Positions 10,516-21,110 of a stretch of DNA of 64,000 nucleotides are shown piece after piece. The notes under the pieces were generated by a model, which was not told the DNA's origin, made no database searches, and was given only the letters and a program-made list of their open reading frames with translations. The DNA lies in NCBI GenBank assembly GCA_950295325.1, contig OX485805.1:19641501-19705500 (forward strand). Direction: 5' to 3'. Both the position numbers and the translations under genes were made by a program. Source of the stretch: Polytrichum commune (taxonomy: Eukaryota > Streptophyta > Polytrichopsida > Polytrichales > Polytrichaceae). Every line of letters starts with the position of its first letter. Within the stretch, counting starts at the first letter, position 1.

Positions 10516-13500
10516 CTACCACATGGAGCGGAAGGGTAGCGGAACGTGTTTGTCTGCCCTGAACTGCCCCACATTGTTGAGATGCTCATTTTCCAATCTG
10601 CACATAGCCAAAAGATTCTCAGGCCCCATTGAGAATTTTTTTTGCTCGGAATCCAATCACAAGAGGAAGATTCAGGGTTAAGGGTTCAAGCTTTAAGCTT
10701 ATGGTTTTAGGGAATAGGTACCCGTGGCATTTTCAATTCTAGAAGCTCCAATTTTTGGCTACTTCTTCTGCATATGTCTACCATTCACACTCTGCAATTT
10801 TGAAGGAGCTATGCATTGCCGTAAAGTTCCTTAAATACGCCTCAAAAGTCAAGCCCCAGAGGAATTTATTCTGCTACACCAATTCAAGAAGTTCTGTGTG
10901 AATCTTTGAGCATTGTACCTGTAGAAATTCCATTGACCGCGTCGAATTACCTCCAAAGCCGCAAAACTGATATCCCAACCAGCAGAACTGATTCCCTTGC
11001 TGACAGATGTGACTTGCTGAATCGATGAGATCCATGCAAGTCTTAACACGATATTCACTGCCTGCAGAGCACATTCATTGCACATCAAAACCAGTTGTTG
11101 TGTGTGAGATCTAGAACCTGGAAGCAGGGGAGAGCCTACATTGAGTATACTAAGCTTAAAGCCATTGACCGCCACATAGGGGTTACCAAAGCCAAAAATA
11201 CACTATCATAACACTATCTCATAACACTACCATTACATAACATTATTAAGCAGTGTGTATTCTTTCATGTGGACCCTGACAATATAACCATGGGATGCCC
11301 CAACCTAATGCAAATTCAAACTAAATTTGAGTCTCCTTCCACTAAATTGGGGCATCCCATGGTTATATTCTCAAGGCTTACATGAATGAACCCACACTGC
11401 TTTATAATGTTAGGAATACTATCATAACAAAATGTTAGTTAACCCTATCATAACACTATCTCTTCTAAAGGTCATGTTATTTGTGCTTGCGTAAGAGAAG
11501 TTAAGCAATAGGGTTCAATTGGCCTACTTGGTCCTACCTTGCCCTATTTATTTCCTCAAACATAATACACGCCCTTCTTCTATGGGAGGCTCAAGGCAGA
11601 TTTGCCTATATTGAACACAACAATAATCTGGACACCGATATGTTAGTGGTATGTAGTTAAGTGTGGATTCAAGAGCTGACACCAAAAAGACATACGTTTA
11701 AAGGAGATTAGACTAGGAGCTTCAAAATATTTTAACCATTCTAGACTCAATAATCAACATGGTTGGGGGGGACCTATATGACCATTTCATGAGCATGAGA
11801 ATCTTCACTTTGGTAATGTAATAGTTATTCAGATGAGCTCTAAAAATTATGAGGCAACTGGCTACGGGCATGATTTGGACTTGCTAATCATCTTGCACTA
11901 ATCGCATGTTTAGTTTCCTACAAGAAGCAGGTGCAGAGCTAAAAGTTTCCATCGAAGGCATGTCTACCTCAATTCTATATTGTCCCCTTCAGGAAATTCA
12001 ATTATCTGTAGCTTGTGATTTCATGGGAAAATGTGTTGTGCAGTGGGTTGCGGGTGCCTTACCATTGAGATGAAGTAGATGTATTTTCTCTTGAGTATGA
12101 GGCTGTTGCGCAACCATGGGTTTCTATTTTCACTAGATTTTCGATTAAGTAGGCCCCAGTCAACTGCAAGGTCCCAGTAGAGCTGATAAAGAGTTGCAAG
12201 GCATGAAAAGATGATAAACAGGGCCAGCCAAGCTGTGGATTCCACTGATGCATATTTGAGTCTAATTGCCACTGCTACCATTGCAGACCCATACTTGCCA
12301 GCATTGAGGAGGTGCCACTTGCGAACACTAAGTTTCCATCTCTTAAGTTTCTCTTCAACATCCGATTTTCCTCCATCTATCTTGCTTTCTTCTCTTTCTT
12401 GTTCATCCTTCGCAGCTTGTTCATCTTTCCCAGCCTTGTCTTTACCTCGTTCAGCTTTCCCTCGTTCATCCAATTTCACTCCCTCATCTCTCCACCTTCT
12501 CAGGCACTGAACACATTATAACAACACATCAGTCCAAAGGGCACATCAAATTTATTACATTCTTAAGAGTCCACTGTTCATACCCATTTCTAATACCAGT
12601 ACAACCCTTCCAAGCATTCTAGTGCTATGGCGTTCAACCAATGGTCATCATTGCATCCTTCCTTGGACTCAAAGAGTTGCTACATGAACGCTCCATTACA
12701 TGATTCATGCTGAGAACCCATGCAATCATGAACATTCTCTGTTTGATGTTCAAAAAATTTCAGACCATATTATGCAGGGCGCTGTCCAGTTCGACACAAA
12801 ATAATTATTTCTCAAAAGAGTTATGCCACATGTCATATCCGCATTGGTGAAGACTGTGCTCAATCCTATGCAGAAATTAGCTTTTGGGACTCAAAGTGTT
12901 GAACCAGACATCACTCTCCAGAATCTATAGTAGGGAGTAAGCAATGCTGTCTGATTGATTTTATGTTGTTACAACCCAGGTATGCTTACTTTTTTGCCAA
13001 AACAAACAGCCTAGGCAGGCTAACATATTTAGGGTAAGCAGAATCCCAAATCACAAGTTTGAGCTAACCTTAGTGTGAATGGAATCAGTTCTGTTGTTCT
13101 TGCTGATGGCTTTTGATTCCTTATTCAGGGGTGGTGTCGTAAGGAGCTTTAAAATGTTATCTAATAAGGAAGATTTCTGAAGTAACTACAAAGAAGGTTA
13201 AGTGTATCCCTAGAGACGAGTTGGTCTGAAGGTAATGTGGACATGGATTTTATGGTTTGAAAAGAGATCTCTTGAGTATCTGTCAGGAAGGCGTCGGGAG
13301 CAAGAGGTTGGATTTTGAGATGGACATAATCAATAATAGAAGAATGATGAAGCTACAAACCTGAAGGAACCGATACCAATATGGCAGCAGAGAGAAGACA
13401 AACATCAATTGTCTAAATGTCATGTTGTTGTTGCAGGCATCCTCATCTCGGTTGTGGAAGTATCCACCCGAGTAGTAGCATACCAAAAATTCAATATTTC

Positions 13501-16500
13501 GGAACATAAACACTTGGCTTGTCAGTTGGTCGGCTAGGAAAAAATCCGCCAGGACAACCTGCCACAACATAAATTTTGTAATAATTAAATTGCCAAAATA
13601 TTAATTATCCATGTCATCATGGGATATTGGTGCATGGTAAGTCCACCAAGAACTTATCAGAATAACTTGAAACTTCACATTAAGCATGAATCCACAAGGA
13701 ACACAACGGTTTAAGTCAATCGATTGTACTATCCACTACAATGTGTGCATGACATGTACCTTGTAGAGGGGTACAAGAAGAATGTGCTTCATGCAGCGCA
13801 AGAAAAATACCCGTGACGATTTGTACAGTATGTTCACTGGCGCAAAAAGAGATAATAGAAACACCTACACAAATTTGGGTACAAGCCACCATGATTCCAT
13901 CAGGATGAGTATTTGATCGACAATCATACAACCAAGAGATAATAGAATTATCCCTTCAATTCAGCCAAAGTTTTGGTCGGGAGTTGGTTGTTTTGCATAG
14001 AAAACCTTCCATGTTTGGTAGCTTTCAGTGCATGATTGGAGTTGGTGTGGAGGTTTAAATGAAGAACTTTCTATAATGGTTCATTGAGGGCCAAACTCAA
14101 TTTGGCATGCCAAGAGGTACTAAGATGAGTTAAATGGCCCTCAATGAACCAATAGAGAAAGTTCTTTATTCAAACCTCCACACCAACTCCAATAATGCAC
14201 AGACAACTTACCAAACATGGAAAGTTCTGTTTGCAAAAAAACTAACTCCCAACTAAAACTTTCGGTTGAGATTTAAGGGATAACTCTAATAGAAGGTGCG
14301 AGCATCAACATCGCAAGGATGAGAAGCAATCAATGCCATGTAACCAAATTGAAGGAGCATCAAAAGGCGTACCAATGTAATCACCATAGGGGCAAACTCG
14401 GAGCTGTAGTATGTAGGAGCCTCATTATTACTTATAACCAGGTGGGCAATCATGGTAGCCAGTAACATGGATGAAAATATAGTGCAGACAAGCAGAATCT
14501 GGCGGTAACGCAGTTCTGTTCCCGGTGAGAATTCAAATATAAAGACATAGTTGATGCGGGTTTTCTGCCATGCATACACGTTCCCTCCATACATGAACAT
14601 ATGTAGCAGGATTAGCCCAAGCGAGCTGATCACCAACGAGAACAGTAATCAGTATTAACTCAACCCTCAAATGTAACAATCAAGACTTGACTAGAAGCTC
14701 TAATTATGGTCTTGGACAAATTGCATGCCAGTCGTGAGAGAAAATAAACCTTCATGATGACAAAACAGCCAAGAATGAACTACCTGAAAACTCGGAAGGC
14801 ACTGTCCATGTTTTGTTGGCTGCCCATTTTTTGATAAAAAACTGAATTGGGCAGCAAAATAAGAAATCCAGTCAGCAGCGCAACAGTAAGACCTGAGAAA
14901 ATACCTGCACCCCGTATTCCACTACCATCAGAAATATTTCACAAAATAACATTAGTGAGTGCTGATAATTTCCATCAAGGAAGCCATGCATCTGAGAAGA
15001 TCGATGTTAACACTTGCAATTGATCATCGTTAGTTGTGGGGTTCCTCAGATATATTTTTTGTAAGCCTCCCATATTATAGCTGCAATTGCACAGGGAGAT
15101 TCTTACATGCAATCCTAATAGATCACAAGTTTAAGGTCTTATTTTTCATACTGTGGAAAGATCTTCCCCATGATATAAGTATGTTTCAACTACTTACACA
15201 TGGCGCATTTCGACTTGAGGCACAGAAGCTGTCTCGGATAAAATAAATCGTCAGCTGATTGCGCGCTGGACAAGCCAGGGGGGAAGTGGACCGCCTTCAT
15301 AACAAATTAGTTGTTGCTACCTTACCCCATAGTAAGCCTACATAGATTTTGGTAGTTGGTCATGTCATAATAGCAGAGCCACTATGAAGCAAGGTAAGGT
15401 AACTTCCTGGAGGTGATATTATATCGAGTCTGTAAATTAATGTTCTTAAAGTATTTAACATGTTGAAGAGGTCAACAAAGCTCTTTGAAATTTGATTTTA
15501 TAAAATGAAGTTGGATATACATCAAGACAGTAGAAAAGGTCTTTGTATCTAGAATACTTTCGCTTATATCAACAAAGAAGGGTAAATCATACCCTCTGAA
15601 TGCATGTGGATATGTAGGAAATACAATGGATGAACTCCCTGGGGTAATTTGAATCAATTTTGCAAAGGTGGAGATGTTGGCAAAGAATCGTTCTCTAGTG
15701 TATTTGTATGCAGCAACAAGTGCACTGGGAAGCTTAAACTCTACCAATTACTCCTTGTACTGGGGATTGAGATGGTCACAGTTGCAGCAAGGACCTGCGC
15801 TCGAGTTTTCTCTGACTGTTACCCAAATGTCTCTAGTTATTGACATGTAAATTGTTAGCAGTCTTTATAACATACTGTTCTCACTGTGAAAAACCTACAC
15901 CTAGCTAGTCTACCTATGTTGGATGCAAAAGACAGACTTCCTCCAGATATTCTGACATTGAGCACGAGAAAGTCCATTAGCATTTGTTTCCTATAACAAG
16001 TAAAATTAGCAGATTATTTCCCTTTTGATGACAAAGAGAGATTCATCTCCCTGTGCCTCAAGCAAATAGTGTAAATATCATGCACCAAATTTATGCTGAG
16101 AGGGAATTGTCACATACAAGCATACCTCTCATCCATCCAACATTAAAACTGACCCCCTATAGGTTTGTGGCTGATTCATGTCAAAGGACTTTGACTGGAC
16201 TAATTCAGGGTATTTGAAGCTAATTCCAGTGTCAAGTCAACTTTAAAAATTAACCTCCGGACTGGATACTATTTTCAGGGATTTGACTTTGAATGAATGA
16301 GATCCGGGTATGCTCGTATGTGATAATTCCCCATTGCCCAAATGTATCAAGTAGAACCTCAATAGAGTTCAGAGTGGCTTATACCTAACAAGAATGTAAT
16401 CCTTTGACCTCCACGGCGCTCCGGTGGGTTTAATTGAGCCATTGCTTTCCGACGGTCATGGTCTGCAAAGTGCTTTGTGAAAATGTCCTCTACTTTGGCC

Positions 16501-19500
16501 ATCAGTTTACTTACCTGCATTTTGATACAGTAATTAATATGGTGCACAATATATGAATCTGATCATGTTTCTAAACCAAGGTCCCAACCGCAATATTGCA
16601 TGTTTGGTAGAGACTTCAATCTACCTCTACCTCTACCTCCACTGGGGCAAGGTACAACTCAAAGTTCAAAGTACTTACTCAACAGCCAGCAACTTATTTG
16701 AAATAATTAAAGCAACAAATGAGCTTTAAGTACTGAAGGGTATGGCACACTCGTACAACACAACCTTAGCCAAGAATTGAATGTTCTAAACAATACCTCT
16801 TAATGTGAAAGGAGATCCATGGGCAAGGAAAATTTGACATGTACCACATCTGATGAAGCAAAATGGGAGCGCTCCACTTCTTTTATATAGAACAATCCCA
16901 CTCTATGCTTTGCTGCCTTATCATACTTCTTCATGATTTTTGCAAACGCCTCCAAATTCCAAGCACTGCAAGTACCCCAGCAATGCGCAGAAAATATTAT
17001 ATAGAATTGGCATATTCCAACAACAACAGATACATGATGACTTCTTGCAGCCAACAGTGTACATTGGACAAATATGTCTCTGACCTTCATCACTATATGG
17101 TATAAACTGCTGCTCATAATAATGTGGTGAATTTGACCTGATTTTGAAGCAGGGTCCTCGAATTTGTCTATAATGTGGTACTAGTTACTGAATTATACAG
17201 ATCCTTTCTGAACTAAATCTATTACCACCTTGCTTTAGGTCAAGAGCCAAAAGCAGGGCCAGATCCCTAGGATAGCAGCTATGTGTAGCATCTGCAGGGG
17301 ATCAGCGTCTTTAAATACCAACTTAGGAGCTGCTAAAACATTTTTAAGAAGCACTAATCTGGAATTTTCTTCCGCAGTATAAGCATTCCCAGACTAGGTA
17401 TAAACTATAAGGAGTTTTAGAAATTTTCTTAACCAGGGGTCACATTTCCAAACCTGTAGCTTTTGAGTTTGCCGAGCCTTCGGTACAACTCAATAAATGC
17501 CAAGCGCAGCTTTTTCTCGGAGGTTTGAACCTTTTTCTTCTGGATGTGGATGTCTATTATGTCGTGGAGTTTCCGAGTCTTTGGCCGTGGAAAATTTGAG
17601 TCCAGGTTCTGATCAAACCGGCTCAAAGGGTCCCAAGTCTGCCTCCGTCTGTGCACACGTTCACTCCAATCATCTCCGATTTTCACGCCATGAAATGAAC
17701 CCCTCGCATCTCCAATATTGTCCTGGTCAATATTCTCAAGGCTATCTGCAGAGGTTGAAAAACCATGGTGTCCACGGAAACTCCCGTAGATAGTAGACCA
17801 GGATAAAGCTTTCGAGAGCTGCCAGAATGTGCCACTGTCAGCATTTAGTTCCCCATTCGACGCATTTGATGGCGGTGGACCTTTAATTTCAGTACTGTCG
17901 ACTGGCATGTTGATGAATGTTGTCATTTCACCATTTCCAATGCTGCACCCGTCAATGGTCTCATCGACATCGTCCTGAAAACTATATATTGAGCCAGTGG
18001 CAAACAGCTCTTTGCCAATGGCCTTCGGATTCTGCAGCTGACCTAACCGGGGTACTACAAATTGGCGTAGTGGACTGCTGCCATCACGACCCATAGATGT
18101 TGAAAATCCTGCGCAGTACAGGAAAAATAGTTTCAGTACTAGATTACCAAAAATAAAATGAATAAATCAATCACCTTCTAGAGATGTGTTCAATAATCAG
18201 AATAGACCAATGATCCGCCTTTGGGACATATAGAAAGTGTCCTTATACACAGTTCGGCTCCACAAATCTCACATCTGTGTGAGGTGGTGTACAACTCATG
18301 CATCATAACAAGGGGAGGAGGAATGTCAATGATGTGGCGTCTAATGCCAACTTGCAGCTATGAAGAGGATAATTATAACCTGTGTTGATCTGGCATATAG
18401 GTGAATGCATATCGGTATTAATAATCAACATCAATCATGGTATCAAAGAACCTATCTGTGAGTGTCAAAATTGTAATACCAGTCAAATAATGATATTTGA
18501 TGGGCATGTCAAGGGGAGAGAATCTTTGTATATTTGAACTAATATTTGGGTCAATATCATTCTAAATCACATTTATCTATGTATGAAAATTCTTACATGG
18601 TCTATAGATCCAAATGGTAGCAATAATGTGAAATTTTCATAATAGGTACCCCGAATGGTATAAAAAATGTTAAATTCTCATTATAGATACCCTGAATGGT
18701 GTAAAAAAGACAATACTAGTCCAACAGCTGGTGATACCTAGCCTCTAGCCATATATTTTCCCCCATATTTTTCTCCATATATTTTAACATATTTCCCTTG
18801 TGATTGGTGCACTAAAAATCCAAAATCGATATGGAATTTTGATTTCTCGCTGAGCTTGATCTCACCTTGCACCAATTAATATTTAATCTAACAATTGTCA
18901 CCCAACTATGGGTTATATATAGCTGCCGTGGCCACACATCACTCTTGCAGTTCATGCAGACAACTGGCTATAACAACATAGATGGGCTTCTCTTGTCGGA
19001 TATTACACTTTTAGTTGAGCTCCTTGTGTCAGTTATCATACTCATATTAGTATATTATGCCACTTTCTGAAATGCATAAGAAAATTTATGGACGTGTGGT
19101 TATATGAAGAATCTGCCAGACTCACCGGAGTCACTGCTTATACTGCTGTCTTGATCCTTTATTTTGGGTACGTTTCGAAACTTCAGCATCTGTTGTGCGT
19201 AATCTTCCTGTAACTCAAAAAAGGCTAACAGTTGCTTCTCCAGATCCAAAGCCATCACACCATACTCTTCCTCCATTTTCATGTAGAAAGTGTCAACCTT
19301 CAGTTTCTCGGATTCAAAGTGGAGGAAGAAAATGCGGTCTTGCTCGCCATGTGCGAAAGGCATGACCAACTCGGTCTCATTGCTGGTTTCGTACAACGGG
19401 TCAGATCCGTAGTCGTCATAATTGATGCTCCAACACTCATCGGCCACCTTCCTGGGAATCTATATTATATGTGAATGAGACCAAAGAAACACATGAGATT

Positions 19501-21110
19501 GAAATTTGTCTTTCCAAGACCAGAGGATTAATTGTTCATCCCACAAGGGCCTTGGAAGTTCATCACTCTGTCCAGTATCTAGGAATTTGGTAGATGGTAC
19601 TACTGGTGGAAGTGGTTTATTTACTATTACCCTACATATGGGGATAGAGGTGATGAACTTCAGGGCCCTGTGTGTGTACTACTTCAAACAGAACTACACT
19701 ACAATCATATTTCCCTGCATTTTGGCCCGGATTCGCAACTATCTATAGCACTTGCAGGGGTCACCTCCCCGCGTCACTGAGGCATAGATTAGGGAGCCGG
19801 GCCTGTGCCCGGCTCCCACAATTTGAGCCGTTCACTTCTAAACATTCATCCAACGGTTGATAATATCCTAGGTGGCGGGCGCCCATGGTCGGGCACGGGT
19901 CCCGGAACGCAGCTCCCCATTAACTGCGGTCCAAATTAATTGATGTCAATTAATTCTAATGCTCATCACTTGACATCAATTAATTTGGACATCAATTAAT
20001 TCTAATGCCCTCTCCTCACTTGACATCAATTAATTTGGACATCAATTAATTTGGACCGCAGTTAATGAGGAGTTGCGTTCCGGGACCCGTGCCGGACCTT
20101 GCATGCCCCCCTGCGTTTGGGACCCGTGCCCGACCATGGGCGCCCACCACCTAGGATATTATCAACCGTTGGATGAATGCTTAGAAGTGAACGGCTCAGA
20201 TTGTGGGAGCTGGGCACAGGCCCAGCTCCCTAATCTGCGCCTTAGTGACGCGGGTCACCTCCTTTAGAACTTGGTTTGGAGCTGCTAAACCATTTCTACA
20301 TAGCATTATTTGGGAGGGAGCTACTTTGAGCATTGTAAGCATTTTTAAACCTAAAATTTCTAAGATTGTCTATACATCTTACAAGTGAAATTCAGCACCT
20401 AGGGAGTATGGATGGTCCCTCCTGTTTTAGAAAAATGACATTTGAAAATGCAAATCTTTTCTAATTCAAATACAAATCATATCAATGGAATCCTCTCAAT
20501 GCCCTTTTTGTAACCATGTTTCTCCTCTTTGTGAAACAAGTCATCTAATCATTAGAAATATCAGATATGATTCAGAAACAACTGCTCTAAAAGGGAGAGT
20601 TGCCACCCCAGGCATTTGGGTAATGCTCCAATCACGTAGTTCAGAAATTATTTGCAGGGATGGCCTTGATGATATAATTTAAGGAAAAGAATATATTAGT
20701 TGACCTACACAATGATCAGAATGTTGTTAAAATTGATGAAGAACCTGCACTTTTCGTGTATAACCTGCAAATCGGCTTCAAGGATTCACTGGTATTAAGG
20801 CAACAAACAATGACCCAGAACAAGGGAATAAATTTAAGGAAATTAACCGTACACCAATTATCTCCGAGCTTGTACCGCAAATCGAGATGCCTGTTGAGCT
20901 TGACCGCCTGAGTTTCTCACCCAAGCTACCCAAGTTCGACCCAATGTTGCTCCAGCTGCCCATGGAACTGGAACGCTGCGAGTTGTTGATCTCTGCTAGC
21001 CGTTCCTGCTGGATGCGGTGCACCAACCTTTTCAGCTCTTTGTAGTTCACGTACATGCGCTTCCATTCTGGAACCATAGCGACTTCCAGCTGTTTGGAAA
21101 ATTTCACCAT
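10516..21110 (-). CDS. PHO1: PHO1-like SPX-EXS phosphate exporter, 12 exons
   Basis: Exons (minus strand, 5' to 3'): 21110-20848, 19451-19126, 18108-17454, 16965-16845, 16514-16385, 14904-14784, 14625-14345, 13836-13760, 13558-13361, 12506-12063, 11061-10919, 10597-10516. Phases chain correctly and total 2841 nt, giving 946 residues (PHO1s are usually 750-900). The start [20 protein letters not shown] is the canonical SPX start. SPX parts: residues 1-45, the acidic [18 protein letters not shown] helix (exon 2), [12 protein letters not shown] (exon 3) and [11 protein letters not shown] (exon 4). Hydrophobic segments begin with [19 protein letters not shown] (exons 5-6), then [19 protein letters not shown]. 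The EXS part has [51 protein letters not shown] and the end [10 protein letters not shown]. Family role: phosphate efflux, with SPX binding inositol pyrophosphates. Odd features are a long Ser/Asp-rich SPX linker in exon 3 and a charged Lys/Glu insert in exon 10. The first and seventh donors are inferred from phase. Confidence 0.93.
11199..11465. mobile_element. MITE family E hairpin in PHO1 intron 10, copy 1
   Basis: Long imperfect palindrome. The core is tataaccatgggatgcccca on the left and tggggcatcccatggttata on the right, and outer arms (cataacattattaagcagtg, against cactgctttataatgttagg) also pair. The word ctatcataacactatc flanks both sides (about 11203 and 11445). A related shorter hairpin lies at 60500-60650 in an NPH3 intron. 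No coding capacity. Confidence 0.7.
11610..11950 (+). repeat. Dispersed repeat family F, copy 1 (PHO1 intron 10)
   Basis: About 340 bp align with 61915-62260 and, inverted, with 62742-63035. Landmarks are caataatctggacacc, gacctatatgaccattt, agatgagctc and ctaatcatcttgcactaat. No terminal repeat or coding frame was recognised, so the class is unknown. It may be a non-autonomous transposon whose ends I could not define. Confidence 0.65.
13943..14288. mobile_element. MITE family A, copy 2, directly beside a PHO1 exon
   Basis: The left arm (tcccttcaattcagccaaag, ttttggtcgggagttggttg) pairs with the right arm (ccaactaaaactttcggttg, agatttaaggga), and inner arms share gttcattgagggccaaa. It is closely related to the copy at 7268-7620. 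It sits in intron 7 of the PHO1-like gene, only about 57 bp from the inferred donor of exon 7 (14345). The open frame of exon 7 runs on to the MITE border, where its stop is formed. Confidence 0.72.
16102..16332. mobile_element. MITE family G, copy 1 (PHO1 intron 5)
   Basis: The left end gggaattgtcacatacaagc followed by atacctctcatccat pairs with the right end atgagatccgggtatgctcg followed by tatgtgataattcccc. It is a short non-coding element inside an intron next to exon 5 (which ends at 16385). Related sequences lie at 25205-25435 and 51735-51945. The target duplication is unresolved. Confidence 0.65.
19547..19668. mobile_element. Mini-MITE family H, copy 1 (PHO1 intron 1)
   Basis: A 122-bp palindromic unit. 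The left end GGGCCTTGGAAGTTCATCA is the inverse of the right end TGATGAACTTCAGGGCCC with two mismatches. A sister copy lies at 21235-21371, just upstream of the PHO1 start codon. No coding capacity. Confidence 0.65.
19769..20253. mobile_element. Mutator-type MITE with 9-bp target duplication (PHO1 intron 1)
   Basis: Terminal inverted repeats of about 140 bp begin CCGCGTCACT on both ends and include gattagggagc(c/t)gggcctg. The 9-bp direct repeat GTCACCTCC flanks the element exactly (19760-19768 and 20254-20262), the target duplication length of Mutator-like elements. The short interior consists of tandem units of ttaatttggacatcaattaa and ttaattctaatg. It is GC-rich at the arms and distinct from the surrounding intron. 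There is no transposase, so it needs an autonomous partner elsewhere. Confidence 0.88.
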
